From: Kribbella sp. NBC_00382
Lineage (GTDB): Bacteria; Actinomycetota; Actinomycetes; Propionibacteriales; Kribbellaceae
Reading direction: 5' to 3'
DNA length: 64,000 nucleotides
NCBI RefSeq assembly: GCF_036067295.1
Contig: NZ_CP107954.1
Coordinates: forward strand, 1,054,001-1,118,000
Position numbers and translations under genes: made by a program
Part shown: piece by piece, positions 18,556 to 27,392 of the stretch
Numbering within the stretch: the stretch's first letter is position 1
How the letters are laid out: each line of letters begins with the position of its first letter
Notes under the pieces: model-generated
The model's database searches: none
The model's input: only the letters and a program-made list of their open reading frames with translations
What the model was told of the DNA's origin: nothing

Positions 18556-20288
18556 GGCAGATCCTGCCGGTGGCGAGCTCGGCGGAGGTTCGCCGGCACG
18601 CCCGAAGGATCGCCCGGCGGCATCCTCGGGCGCTGATCACCACGCTGGGGCTGCACGCCCTGGCCGCGGTGTCCGGGCTGGCGGCGCCCCGGCTGATCGG
18701 CACGCTCGTCGAGGACGTCCAGCGCGGCACTACGGCGAGCAAGGTCAACCAGGTGATCCTGGTGATCGCCGTCTTCATCGTGGCGCAGTCGTTGCTGACC
18801 CGGTGGGCGCGGTTCCGCTCGTTCTCGCTCGGCGAGCAGGTGCTGGCGGAGCTGCGTGAGGAGTTCGTCGACAACGCGCTGGCGCTGCCGATCGGTACGG
18901 TCGAGCGGGCTGGGACCGGCGATCTGCTGTCCCGTACCTCGCGCGACGTCGACGCCTTGTCGAGGACGGTGCGCTTCGCCGTACCGGAGACGATCGTCGC
19001 CTTCGTCACGATCGCCTTCACGGTCGCCGCGACGCTGCTGGTCGGCGTCTGGGTGCTGCTCCCGATGCTCGCGATGGTGCCATTGCTCGCCCTGAGCACC
19101 CGGTGGTACCTGCGTTATGCCAAAGACGGGTACCTGCGCGAGAACGCGGCGTACGCGCAGATGACCAGCTCGCTCGCCGAGACGGTCGAGGGCGCTCGCA
19201 CGGTGGAGGCACTGCAGCGGTACGACGAGCGGGTGCGGCGCACCGACGACGACATCCGCGGCTCGTACAACGCCGAGCGCTACACATTGCGCCTGCGCAC
19301 GTTCTACTTCCCGGTCGTCGAGATCGGCTACTTCGTGCCGATCCTGGGCACCCTCATGTTCGGCGGCTGGCTGCACATCAACGGCCACATCTCACTCGGC
19401 GCGGTGACGGCCGGCGTGCTGTACGTGAACCAGTTGATCGATCCCGTCGACCGGCTGATCTCCTGGCTGGACGAGCTGCAGGTCGGTGGCGCCTCCCTCG
19501 CCCGGCTGCTCGGCATCACCGGCGTACCGGACGATCGGACCCCATCGGGTCGCACCCCGGACAGCGAACTGGTCGAGGCACGCGACGTGCGTTTCTCGTA
19601 CGTCGACGGCCGCGACGTGCTGCATGGCGTCGAGCTGACCGTCCAGCCGGGCGAGCGGATCGCGATGGTCGGCCCGTCCGGCGCGGGCAAGTCGACGCTC
19701 GGGCGGCTGGTCGCGGGCATCCACCCGCCACGCACCGGCTCGGTGACGGTCGGCGGAGTCGCGATGACCGACTTGCCGCTGGATGACCTCCGCAAGCAGG
19801 TCGCGCTGGTCACCCAGGAGCACCACGTCTTCGTAGGCACTGTGCGGGACAACCTCGTGATGGCACGCGAGGACGCCTCCGACGCCGAGCTGCTCGACGC
19901 GTTGGCGGCAGTCGATGCGCGCGACTGGGCCGAGGCGTTGCCGGACGGGCTGGACACTCGTGTCGGCTCCGGCCAGGTTGCGTTGACTCCTGCCCAAGCG
20001 CAGCAGCTGGCGCTGGCCCGGCTGGTGCTGGCCGATCCGCACACGTTGGTGCTCGACGAGGCGACCTCGTTGATCGACCCGCGAGCGGCCAGGCACATGG
20101 AGAGGTCGCTGGCCGCGGTACTGGAAGGGCGGACGGTGATCGCGATCGCCCACCGGCTCTACACGGCGCACGACGCCGATCGGGTCGCGGTCGTCGAGGA
20201 CGGCCGCATCACCGAGCTGGGCAGTCACGACGAGCTGGTCGCGCGACAAGGCTCGTACGCCGCCCTCTGGACGTCCTGGCACGGCTGA
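18552..20288 (+). CDS. ABC exporter half-transporter, catalytically competent ATPase half with degenerate signature
   Basis: 578 residues from ATG 18552. Exporter-type membrane domain (about residues 30-320), then an ATPase domain with intact Walker A (GPSGAGKSTLGRL), Q-loop (ALVTQEHHVF), Walker B (HTLVLDEATSL) and switch His (VIAIAHRL). The signature LSGGQ is replaced by LTPAQAQQ. This is the mirror image of the defects in the upstream subunit, so the heterodimer has exactly one consensus ATP site (this Walker A/B plus the partner's FSGGQ). Exports an unknown compound. Confidence 0.94.
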   Translation: MRQILPVASSAEVRRHARRIARRHPRALITTLGLHALAAVSGLAAPRLIGTLVEDVQRGTTASKVNQVILVIAVFIVAQSLLTRWARFRSFSLGEQVLAELREEFVDNALALPIGTVERAGTGDLLSRTSRDVDALSRTVRFAVPETIVAFVTIAFTVAATLLVGVWVLLPMLAMVPLLALSTRWYLRYAKDGYLRENAAYAQMTSSLAETVEGARTVEALQRYDERVRRTDDDIRGSYNAERYTLRLRTFYFPVVEIGYFVPILGTLMFGGWLHINGHISLGAVTAGVLYVNQLIDPVDRLISWLDELQVGGASLARLLGITGVPDDRTPSGRTPDSELVEARDVRFSYVDGRDVLHGVELTVQPGERIAMVGPSGAGKSTLGRLVAGIHPPRTGSVTVGGVAMTDLPLDDLRKQVALVTQEHHVFVGTVRDNLVMAREDASDAELLDALAAVDARDWAEALPDGLDTRVGSGQVALTPAQAQQLALARLVLADPHTLVLDEATSLIDPRAARHMERSLAAVLEGRTVIAIAHRLYTAHDADRVAVVEDGRITELGSHDELVARQGSYAALWTSWHG

Positions 20289-20301
20289 TCCCACGCCATC
20301 G

Positions 20302-20327
20302 GCCCCCACCTCGCTCGAGGTGGGGGC
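20302..20327. terminator. bidirectional hairpin between exporter and erm-like gene
   Basis: GCCCCCACCTCG (20302-20313) and its exact reverse complement (20316-20327) form a 12-bp stem between two convergent genes. It ends 2 nt before the erm-like stop codon. No T-run, common for high-GC terminators. Confidence 0.7.
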
Positions 20328-20328
20328 A

Positions 20329-20874
20329 CTAGGCTCGTTTGCGGATTGTCAGGACGGCTGAGTCGACATGGGGTGGGGGTGTGAAGGCCTTGCGCGGGAG
20401 ACGGAGGCCGATCGACAGGTCGTAGTACCGGCTCCATCTGGAGGCGGCCGGGGCTCGGTGGCCGGTCCAGCGGTTCACCACCTGGCGCTGCAGGACGAGG
20501 TCGGCCGCGACCAGGCGGGTGCCGGGTGCGAGCAACCTCTTGAGCAACGCGGTGGAGATCCCGTACGGCGGACTGGAAACGACCCGGTACGGCCGTGACG
20601 GCAGCCGGAGGTCACCGGCGTCTGCACGGACCACCGTCACCGGATCGTCCGCGAACCGCCGGCGCAACCGGTCGGCGCGACCAGGGTGGAGCTCCACGGC
20701 CACCACCTGAGCCCCGGCCCGGACCAGCGGCGCGGTCAGCGCGCCGAGGCCGGCTCCCACATCGAGGACGAGGTCACCGGGTCTGACTCCGGCGGCGTCG
20801 ACGACGCGTTGGGCCCAACGACTATCGAGCGGATGCCATCCCCAGGCACCCCTCGCCTGCCCGGAGCCGGGCAC
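20329..20874 (-). CDS. erm: short Erm-family 23S rRNA adenine N6-methyltransferase, Erm(37)-like
   Basis: 181 residues from GTG 20874; an in-frame TGA lies four codons upstream, so this is the only start. RGAWGWHPLDSRWAQRVVDA, the SAM motif VLDVGAGLGALTAPLV, the EL acidic motif AVELHPGRADRLRRRF, the catalytic SSPPYGIST (usual NPPYGIS) and RKAFTPPPHVDSAVL match mycobacterial Erm(37), which also lacks the C-terminal third of ordinary Erm enzymes. Such enzymes methylate A2058 and neighbours of 23S rRNA and give macrolide/lincosamide resistance. A promoter with a WhiB7-like AT patch and a short overlapping leader ORF precede it. Activity is not proven. Confidence 0.88.
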   Translation of the reverse strand: MPGSGQARGAWGWHPLDSRWAQRVVDAAGVRPGDLVLDVGAGLGALTAPLVRAGAQVVAVELHPGRADRLRRRFADDPVTVVRADAGDLRLPSRPYRVVSSPPYGISTALLKRLLAPGTRLVAADLVLQRQVVNRWTGHRAPAASRWSRYYDLSIGLRLPRKAFTPPPHVDSAVLTIRKRA

Positions 20875-20905
20875 GACGGACCATCACGAAGTAGTTGATA
20901 GACAT
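20822..20905 (-). CDS. possible leaderless upstream ORF overlapping the erm-like start
   Basis: ATG 20905 opens a 27-codon frame (begins MSINYFVMVRRARLRAG) that covers the erm start in another frame and stops 50 nt inside it. The A of this ATG falls where the predicted promoter would start transcription. Such leaders control many erm genes; here the evidence is position only. Confidence 0.3.
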   Translation of the reverse strand: MSINYFVMVRRARLRAGEGCLGMASAR

Positions 20906-20912
20906 GCATTCG

Positions 20913-20950
20913 ACCCTAGAGCGTGGAAAGCCTTGCCATCAAAGCATTTT
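20913..20950 (-). promoter_or_regulatory. predicted erm promoter with WhiB7-like element
   Basis: Read on the minus strand: AAAATGC (20950-20944), then -35 TTGATG (20942-20937), an 18-nt spacer and -10 TAGGGT (20918-20913), giving a start near 20906. WhiB7-dependent promoters of actinobacterial resistance genes carry an AT-rich patch just upstream of the -35, which fits. The upstream part overlaps the 3' end of the capA gene. Confidence 0.4.
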
Positions 20951-22081
20951 CGGCTGCGCACCCAACGAGGTAACGGTCTCGCTCGTACGCCGCTCCGCCA
21001 GCTCGAGCCGCTCCTTCTTGGCCGCCGAGAGATCAGGCTTGGCGAGATCACGTCGTACGTCGAGCACGCGGACCGGCAGCGTGTCCGTCATCAGCAACGG
21101 CGCGTACTCCGCCTCCGCCTTCCACCGGTCGCCGTCCTTGCGGAAGGTGAACTTCATCAGCAGCCCCTCGGCCTTCGTGCTCTCCGGCTGCCGATGTGCG
21201 GCGACCAGGTTGCCGAGTCCGTAGACGACCCACTTGCCGTTGATCTGCTCGACCGGCTGGACCACGTGCGCATGGTGGCCGAGGATCAGGTCGATGTTGC
21301 TATCGGCAAGGAGTTCCTTGGCGACCGTCCGCTGCTGGTCGTTGGGCTTCTTGCTGTACTCGTCACCCCAGTGGCAGCTGACGACCACGATCTCGGCCCC
21401 GTTGTCGCGGGCCTTCTGGGCCATCGCCTTGATCTTGTCGACATCGAGCTTGCCGGCGCGCCAGGTCTCGCCGTCGGGATACGGGAGTCCGTTGAAGCCA
21501 TAGGTGTAGCTGAGCAGGGCGACCTTCACGCCTTGCACGGTGACGATCGTCGGGGTCTCGGCCTCTTCGGGCGTGCGCGCAGTACCGGTGTGTTTGAGGC
21601 CTGCCTTGTCGAGGAGCTTCAGGGTGCGGTCGATGCCGGCCGCTCCTTGGTCGAAGCTGTGGTTGCTGGCCGTGGAACATGCGTCGTACCCGGTCTTGAC
21701 CAAGGCGGGGACGATCTGCGGCGGGCCTTGGAAGAGGGGGTAGCCCTTCGGTGGCGTACCGAGTGGGGTCTCGAGGTGGCAGACGGCCAGATCGGCCTGT
21801 TCTACTAGGGGTTTGACGCCTTTGAGTAGCGGCGCGAAGTCCCATTCGCCGTTGCTGCCGTCGCGCTTCGCGGTGTTCCAGAGGCGCTCGTGGAGCAGTA
21901 CGTCACCGGTCGCGACCAGGGTGAACTGGTTTGGTTTGCTGGCGGGCTTCGTCTTGGGAGCGGCCGCGGGGTTGTTCTCCGCCGCTTGAGTGTCCGCGAT
22001 GCAGCCGGTGACGGCCACCAAGCCCGCAACCAGCAGGAACGCCGCGGCCGCTTTGCGCACGGCCCGCCCCAAGCCTGTCAT
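20939..22081 (-). CDS. CapA-family metallophosphoesterase-like lipoprotein
   Basis: 380 residues. Signal peptide with lipobox LVAVTGC (lipidated Cys near 27), then an Ala/Pro/Lys linker and the CapA/PgsA-type domain: ATGDVLLHERLW, CHLETPLG, ASNHSFDQGAAGI, SCHWGDEYS and LILGHHAHVVQ, which keep the metal-binding Asp, Asn and His residues. Family members take part in poly-gamma-glutamate or capsule synthesis, others are uncharacterised phosphoesterases. Expected on the outer face of the membrane. Divergent from map. Confidence 0.92.
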   Translation of the reverse strand: MTGLGRAVRKAAAAFLLVAGLVAVTGCIADTQAAENNPAAAPKTKPASKPNQFTLVATGDVLLHERLWNTAKRDGSNGEWDFAPLLKGVKPLVEQADLAVCHLETPLGTPPKGYPLFQGPPQIVPALVKTGYDACSTASNHSFDQGAAGIDRTLKLLDKAGLKHTGTARTPEEAETPTIVTVQGVKVALLSYTYGFNGLPYPDGETWRAGKLDVDKIKAMAQKARDNGAEIVVVSCHWGDEYSKKPNDQQRTVAKELLADSNIDLILGHHAHVVQPVEQINGKWVVYGLGNLVAAHRQPESTKAEGLLMKFTFRKDGDRWKAEAEYAPLLMTDTLPVRVLDVRRDLAKPDLSAAKKERLELAERRTSETVTSLGAQPKML

Positions 22082-22187
22082 CTGTCTCCCCCGATTCAGC
22101 AGGTCCGCACCCCGCGGTCCTCCTGCTCAGGAGACGCCGTGACGGCCGGAAAAGTTGAGGCCCCCGCGAGCGGGTTAATCTCAGCGA

Positions 22188-22958
22188 ATGGTGGAACTGA
22201 AGACCCCGGACCAGATCGAGCAGATGCGCGCCGCCGGGCGAGTGGTCGCCTCGGCCCTGACTGCGGTCAAGAAGCATGCCTCGGTCGGCGTCTCACTGCG
22301 CGAGCTGGACGAGGTCGCCCGCGACGTACTACGGTCCGCCGGCGCGGTGTCGCTGTTCGACGGCTACCAGCCCGGATTCGCGACCAGGCCTTTCAGCGGC
22401 GTCATCTGTACTTCCGTCAACGACGCGGTCCTCCACGGACTGCCCAGCGACCTCCGCCTTGCCGACGGCGACCTACTGAATGTCGACTGCGGCGCCTCCG
22501 TCGACGGCTGGTGCGCCGACTCGGCCACCAGCTTCATCGTCGGTACTCCGCAAGCCCACGACCTCGAGTTGATCGAAACGACCGAACGAGCACTCGCGGC
22601 CGGTATCGCAGCCGCAGTACCGGGCGCACGACTGGGCGACGTCGGTGCCGCCATCGGCGAAGTCGGCCGACGCGCGGGCGTCGGCACCAACCTGGACTTC
22701 GGCGGCCACGGCATCGGCCGCCGAATGCACGAAGAACCCCACGTCCCGAACGGCGGCCACCCCGGCCGCGGCCTCAAACTCCGCGCCGGCCACGTGATCG
22801 CCATCGAGCCCTGGTTCTGGCACGGCCCCGGCAGCGTCTACGTCATCGACGACGACGGCTGGACCCTCCGCTCCGCCGACCGAACCCGAGGCGCCCACGC
22901 CGAACACACCGTCGCCATCACCGCCGACGGCCCCGAGATCCTGACGGCCCGCGGATGA
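22188..22958 (+). CDS. map: methionine aminopeptidase, type I
   Basis: 256 residues. Removes the initiator methionine from nascent proteins. The five metal ligands are in place: NVDCGASVDGWCADS (two Asp), GGHGIG (His), VIAIEPWFW (Glu) and AEHTVAIT (Glu). The short form without the N-terminal SH3-binding zinc region is probably an accessory copy, since the housekeeping map is normally beside secY/adk. ATGA overlap with the downstream HIT gene indicates co-expression. Confidence 0.95.
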   Translation: MVELKTPDQIEQMRAAGRVVASALTAVKKHASVGVSLRELDEVARDVLRSAGAVSLFDGYQPGFATRPFSGVICTSVNDAVLHGLPSDLRLADGDLLNVDCGASVDGWCADSATSFIVGTPQAHDLELIETTERALAAGIAAAVPGARLGDVGAAIGEVGRRAGVGTNLDFGGHGIGRRMHEEPHVPNGGHPGRGLKLRAGHVIAIEPWFWHGPGSVYVIDDDGWTLRSADRTRGAHAEHTVAITADGPEILTARG

Positions 22959-23428
22959 CCGCGCGGTGGCCGGAGAACTGGGCCGGCCTGGTGTCGGGGG
23001 AAGAGTGCGACTTCTGCCGTGGCATGGGGCAGGACCGCAACGAGTACGGTGCGCGGATCTTCCAGGGGCAGTACATCGACGCGTATCTGCAGAGCGCGGT
23101 CGTCCAGACGGGCTACTCGTTGTCGATCTGGAAGGGCCGGCACATCGTCGAGCCGGTCGAGCTGAGCGATGAAGAAGCAGCCGGCTACTGGCTGGAGACG
23201 CTCAAGGTCGCCCGGGCGATCATCGCGATCTACCAGCCGCTCAAACTCAACTACGAGACCCTCGGCAACACGAGTCCGCACCTGCACACCCACCTCTTGC
23301 CGAGATACACCGAAGACCCGCGCCCCGGCCAGCCGTTCCCCTTCCCGGCACCACAGCACCCCGAGCCGCAGATCCCGGAGGACGACTTCCTCACCCAGGT
23401 CCAGGCCCTGCGAGACCAGCTCAGCTAG
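22955..23428 (+). CDS. HIT-family nucleotide-binding protein
   Basis: 157 residues from ATG 22955, overlapping the map stop by ATGA. It has CDFCRGMGQD, a partial zinc motif near residue 18, and the histidine triad SPHLHTHLLPR near residue 110. HIT proteins hydrolyse nucleoside phosphoramidates or dinucleoside polyphosphates. Cytosolic. Its stop overlaps the stop of the convergent radical SAM gene. Confidence 0.92.
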   Translation: MTARWPENWAGLVSGEECDFCRGMGQDRNEYGARIFQGQYIDAYLQSAVVQTGYSLSIWKGRHIVEPVELSDEEAAGYWLETLKVARAIIAIYQPLKLNYETLGNTSPHLHTHLLPRYTEDPRPGQPFPFPAPQHPEPQIPEDDFLTQVQALRDQLS

Positions 23429-24609
23429 AAGAGCGTTTGCTGGTTGGGCTCGGGAGCGATCGGTGGGACTGGCGCCGCGGCGCGGCCGCCCGAGCTGCGA
23501 CGCGTGTAGTCGGCCGCTTGTCGGCGGGTGTAGTCGACCGGTTGTCGGCGGGTGCGGAAGCGGGCGTTGGTGGGGTCCGGTTCGCCCCAGCCGGATTGGG
23601 AGCCCGGGCCGGACGCTTCTACGACTCCAGACGAAGACGAAGACGAAGAGCGGTGGCGGGCGCCGCGGCCGAAGCCGTGTTTGTCCAGGAGAGGGCGGGC
23701 CTTCTCTTCGAAGGCGTTGCGGAAGCTTTGCAGGGCGTTGGAGCCGTGGGAGTAGAGCTGGTCGTAGCGGCTGACCAGGTCGGGGCGCTCCTCGGCCAGC
23801 CACTTCATGAACCACTCCTTCACCCCGGGACGCAGGTGCAGGATCAGGGTGGTGACGCCGGTTGCGCCCGCGTCGGCGAGTTCGCCGAAGAGGTGATCGA
23901 GTTGCTCGGTCGAGTCGGTCAGCCACGGAAGTACAGGAGCAACCATCACCCCGCAAGGCAGACCGGCCTCACGGATCGCGCGGATCAGGTCCAGTCGTCC
24001 GCGCACAGACGGCACACCGGGCTCCACCAAGCGACGGAGATCCTCGTCAGCCAAAGCCAGCGAGACACCCAAGCCGACCGGGACTTCCTCAGCAGCGGCA
24101 GCCAGTACGGCGAGATCGCGCCGGAGCAGCGTGCCCTTCGTCAGGATCGACAGCGGCGTGCCCGAAGCGGCAAGGGCCTCGATGATCCCCGGCATCAGCT
24201 GGTAGCGACCTTCAGCCCGTTGATAAGGATCGGTATTGGTGCCGAGGGCAACTTGTTCGAAACCCCAGGACGGCTTGGCCAGCTCGCGACGCAGCACGTC
24301 GGCCACATTCGTCTTCACCACGATCTGCTGGTCGAAGTCCAGCCCCGTGTCCAGCTCGAGGTAGCGATGACTCGGCCGGGCGAAGCAGTACCGGCAGGCG
24401 TGGGTGCAGCCGCGGTACGGGTTGACCGTCCAGTTGAACGGCATCCCCGAGCCCGGCACCGAGTTCAGCGCCGACTTCGCCAGCACCTCATGGAAGGTGA
24501 CGCCCCGGAACTCCGGGGTCGTCACGCTCCGCACCAGTCCCGCGATCGACCCCAGCCCCGGCAGCGCACCCGGCGCCTCTGCTTCGATCCGCTGCCCAGC
24601 CCATCGCAT
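23425..24609 (-). CDS. radical SAM protein, Rv2578c/SplB-like family
   Basis: 394 residues from ATG 24609 (MRWAGQRIEAE); upstream in-frame ATG at 24675 overlaps the next gene and is less likely. The cluster motif is YRGCTHACRYCFARPSHRY (Cx3Cx2C), followed by LGTNTDPYQRAEG and SILTKGTLLRRD, as in the Rv2578c family of unknown reaction. The last ~70 residues are low complexity: a serine run encoded by an AGACGA trinucleotide tract (about 23623-23650) and repeated TRRQ.VDYTRR units. No pathway can be assigned. Confidence 0.9.
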   Translation of the reverse strand: MRWAGQRIEAEAPGALPGLGSIAGLVRSVTTPEFRGVTFHEVLAKSALNSVPGSGMPFNWTVNPYRGCTHACRYCFARPSHRYLELDTGLDFDQQIVVKTNVADVLRRELAKPSWGFEQVALGTNTDPYQRAEGRYQLMPGIIEALAASGTPLSILTKGTLLRRDLAVLAAAAEEVPVGLGVSLALADEDLRRLVEPGVPSVRGRLDLIRAIREAGLPCGVMVAPVLPWLTDSTEQLDHLFGELADAGATGVTTLILHLRPGVKEWFMKWLAEERPDLVSRYDQLYSHGSNALQSFRNAFEEKARPLLDKHGFGRGARHRSSSSSSSGVVEASGPGSQSGWGEPDPTNARFRTRRQPVDYTRRQAADYTRRSSGGRAAAPVPPIAPEPNQQTLF

Positions 24610-24641
24610 GGACAACAGTCGAACACATGTTCGGCCAGGAA

Positions 24642-25478
24642 TCAAATGAACGAAGCAGCGTTCCGCACAGCCCATTCGCGATAAGGCAATGCAGGCCGCC
24701 CGGTCACCTCCAGCACGGTCGGCTCAGGCGCCATCCGGTACTCCGACATCATCCGAAACCCATCGAGCAACCACGACGCCGACTCCTCCCCCATCAGAGG
24801 CGTCCACGCCGCCAAGGCCTCCGCCCGCGACAACGACTCGAACCGCAACGACCGCCCGATCGCCGCCCCGATCAACGCCACCTCCTCCGGCTGCGTGATC
24901 GCCTCCGGCCCACTCATCATCAACCGACGCCCGGTATAGCTCTCATCCAGCAGCACAACCCTCGCCACCGCCGCGATATCGCCCAGATCGATCGGCGTCT
25001 GCACCGCCTCCGGATACGGAGCCCGCACCACCCCCTCCGCCTTGATCGACCCAGCCCACCCCAGCGTGTTGTTCATGAACTGCCCAGGCCGCAGATGAGT
25101 CCACTCGAATCCCGCCTCCTCGATCGCCTTCTCCAGCTTGTAGTAGTGCCACCCCGACGGATCTCCCGCGGCCTCGTACTCCGCAGGCTCCCCCGACAAC
25201 ACGACCACCCGCCGCACCCCAGCCTCCAACGCGCACTCCACAAAGGAATCCACCAAGGCGGGCAGCGGCGCGAGATAGATCGTGTCCACTCCCTTCAACG
25301 CCGCCGGCAAGGAAGACGGCCGCCCCAGATACCCCTCCGCAACCTCCACGCCAGCAGGCAAAGCCGCCCGCACCGGGTCATTCGTCAACGCCCGCACCGA
25401 CCCAGCCCCCGCCGCCACCAACTCATCCACCAGCAGCCGCCCCACACTGCCCGTCGCACCCGTCACCAGAATCGTCAT
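24642..25478 (-). CDS. NmrA-like NAD(P)-binding oxidoreductase (atypical SDR)
   Basis: 278 residues. N-terminal TILVTGATGSVGRLLVDEL is the dinucleotide-binding loop; LPALVDSFVECALEAGVRRVVVLSG and WTHLRPGQFMNN are typical of NmrA/HSCARG-type proteins, which sense or reduce with NADPH and usually lack the classical SDR Tyr-Lys pair. Divergent from the tetR gene, with a shared palindromic operator, so it is probably the regulated target. Confidence 0.9.
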   Translation of the reverse strand: MTILVTGATGSVGRLLVDELVAAGAGSVRALTNDPVRAALPAGVEVAEGYLGRPSSLPAALKGVDTIYLAPLPALVDSFVECALEAGVRRVVVLSGEPAEYEAAGDPSGWHYYKLEKAIEEAGFEWTHLRPGQFMNNTLGWAGSIKAEGVVRAPYPEAVQTPIDLGDIAAVARVVLLDESYTGRRLMMSGPEAITQPEEVALIGAAIGRSLRFESLSRAEALAAWTPLMGEESASWLLDGFRMMSEYRMAPEPTVLEVTGRPALPYREWAVRNAASFI

Positions 25479-25506
25479 CCACCGCTCCTCACGCCGACCA
25501 GGCTCA

Positions 25507-25529
25507 ATTCTCGTAGGCTATACGAGAAT
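25507..25529. promoter_or_regulatory. TetR-type operator between divergent genes
   Basis: ATTCTCGTA-N5-TACGAGAAT, two perfect 9-bp arms, lies 28 bp upstream of the NmrA-like start and 54 bp upstream of the tetR start at 25584. The layout is that of an autoregulated TetR operator. Confidence 0.8.
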
Positions 25530-25583
25530 AGCAAGCGAGCGCATATGAGAAAGTTCCTCGACGGCAGGAACGGGGAGGCGACG

Positions 25584-26375
25584 ATGGCAGTACGGCACAG
25601 CGGCGGCGGTGCGGCCGACCGCACCCTGGCTCTGCTCTGGCGCAACCACAAGCCGGCCACCCAACCCGACGGCCAGACCAAGCTGGGCCGCCGCCCCACC
25701 CTCGACCTCGACAAGGTCGTCGACGCCGGCATCGCGCTCGCCGATGAGCAAGGCCTCACCGCCGCCTCGATGAGCGGCGTCGCCAAGGCACTCGGCGTCG
25801 GCACCATGACGCTCTACACCTACGTCCCCTCCAAGGAGGAGCTGCTCGACCTGATGGTCGACCAGGTGCTGGCCGAACGCGACCTCCCCGCCCCCGGCGA
25901 ACCACGCCCCACCGGCTGGCGCGACCAGATCAACCTGTACTCCGAACAGACCCGCGCCATGTTCCACCGGCACCCCTGGCTGGCCGGCATCTCCACCATC
26001 CGCCCACCCGTCGGCCCAGGCATGCTGGCCGCCCGCGAATACCTGCTGTCCGCCTGCGCGGTACTAGGCCTCTCCCCCCGCCAGACCAACACAGCCGCCC
26101 TCGCCATCACGACGTACATCGACTCCGCGGCCGGCCTCGAGGCAGAGAGCGACCAGCTGGAGCGCCAGACCGGCCAGAGCCACGACGCCTGGTGGACCGA
26201 GCGCTGGGACCTCTGGGAGACGTACTTCGACCAGGACCGCCATCCCACGATGACGGCCATCTGGAACGCCAAGGGCTACGGCGACGGCACCCGCGAAGCC
26301 GCCGACGAGTCCTACCGCTTCGGCCTCGACCGCTTGCTGGACGGCATCGAGGCCCTCGCTAAAGATCGAGCGTGA
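25584..26375 (+). CDS. TetR-family transcriptional repressor
   Basis: 263 residues from ATG 25584, selected for GGGGAGG 5 nt upstream; an in-frame ATG at 25545 lacks such a site. The DNA-binding helix-turn-helix is LTAASMSGVAKALGVGTMTLYTYV followed by PSKEELLDLM, and the C-terminal domain resembles TetR_C (tetracycline-repressor class), with IDSAAGLEAE in the ligand domain. It should repress itself and the NmrA-like gene through the palindrome at 25507-25529; the inducer is unknown. The 3' end overlaps the convergent gene by 17 bp. Confidence 0.92.
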   Translation: MAVRHSGGGAADRTLALLWRNHKPATQPDGQTKLGRRPTLDLDKVVDAGIALADEQGLTAASMSGVAKALGVGTMTLYTYVPSKEELLDLMVDQVLAERDLPAPGEPRPTGWRDQINLYSEQTRAMFHRHPWLAGISTIRPPVGPGMLAAREYLLSACAVLGLSPRQTNTAALAITTYIDSAAGLEAESDQLERQTGQSHDAWWTERWDLWETYFDQDRHPTMTAIWNAKGYGDGTREAADESYRFGLDRLLDGIEALAKDRA

Positions 26376-27321
26376 TCCAGGCTGGGTCGTGGTCCGTGCC
26401 GTCGCGGGCGAGCTTGCGACGTCGGCCGATGAAAGCACCAGTCAGCCGGGGAACGAGCGCGGGCGACAGCCAGATCTGGTCGATCAGATCGAAGGACCGC
26501 GGCTGCCCCGACGCCTTGAAGGTCGACGTCCACGCCGGGCTGGCGGGCAGCTCGACCTTGGTCGTCACCGTCCCGATCTCGGTCGGCGACAGCAGCGCAC
26601 TGACCAGCCCCGCCTGCTCGTAGGCGACCAGGGCGGACGAGTCAGGCGTGTCGTTCATGTCCCCGCACAACAGATAGCGCTGGCGACTCGAAGTACGGGC
26701 GGCGATGATCCGCGTGATCGTCTCGGCCTGCCGCTGCCGCAACAGCTGCGCCGCCGCGGCCGCCGCGACGGGATCGGCGACGGTGAAGTCGACGAACTTC
26801 GACTTCAGGTGCGTACCGAAGACAGTGAGGATCCGCTGTCCGCGAGCGTTCAGGATCTCCGCCTCGACCAGGTCGCGGGAGAAGATCGGCCGGTCCGGTA
26901 CGTCGGGATGGAACACCCGCTGATAACTCGTCACCCCGCCGAGCGGCCGCCGGGACAGGATCCCGATGTCGATGAACCGGACCGAGTCGTTGCCGTCGAT
27001 CACCATCACGTGCTCGTACGCGCCGCCCAGGTGCTCGCGGTTGAACTCCCGCAGCACGTCGACGTTCTCGATCTCCTGCACCACCCAGACGTCGACATCC
27101 GCCGCGAGCAGCCGCTCCGCGATCCGGGCGGTGTCCGCGGGCGGCTTGGCGACCAGCAGCTTCCCGTGCCCGTCCAGCTGCAGCCGCCGCCGGTCCTCGT
27201 TGTCGAACGTGTACGTCGCCGGCACCGAACTCGTCCCGGCCGCCAGCAACTCGACCGCGCCGGTGAAGTTCCACCGGTCGAACAGGTTGTTCAGATTGAA
27301 CGTCCCCACCGTGAGCACCAT
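26359..27321 (-). CDS. endonuclease/exonuclease/phosphatase family protein
   Basis: 320 residues. EEP-fold motifs in order: GTFNLNNLFD near 6, VVQEIENVDVL near 80 (metal Glu), GTHLKSKF near 168, LLCGDMNDTPDS near 217 (Asn/Asp) and GTDHDPAWI at the C-terminus (catalytic His). No signal peptide. The active site suits phosphodiester or phosphomonoester cleavage; nucleic acid, lipid or sugar-phosphate substrate cannot be told. Divergent from the Hsp90-like gene. Confidence 0.9.
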   Translation of the reverse strand: MVLTVGTFNLNNLFDRWNFTGAVELLAAGTSSVPATYTFDNEDRRRLQLDGHGKLLVAKPPADTARIAERLLAADVDVWVVQEIENVDVLREFNREHLGGAYEHVMVIDGNDSVRFIDIGILSRRPLGGVTSYQRVFHPDVPDRPIFSRDLVEAEILNARGQRILTVFGTHLKSKFVDFTVADPVAAAAAAQLLRQRQAETITRIIAARTSSRQRYLLCGDMNDTPDSSALVAYEQAGLVSALLSPTEIGTVTTKVELPASPAWTSTFKASGQPRSFDLIDQIWLSPALVPRLTGAFIGRRRKLARDGTDHDPAWITLDL

Positions 27322-27392
27322 CAGCCCTCCCCAGGCTCAACACTCCTGGCCCACGGTAGCGTGTGCGGCTGGGGTGTGGAGAGGGGCTGGGG

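Noticed and set aside
23620..23655. AGACGA trinucleotide tract as a microsatellite element
   Set aside because: It encodes a serine run in the low-complexity tail of the radical SAM protein and is too short to be notable alone.
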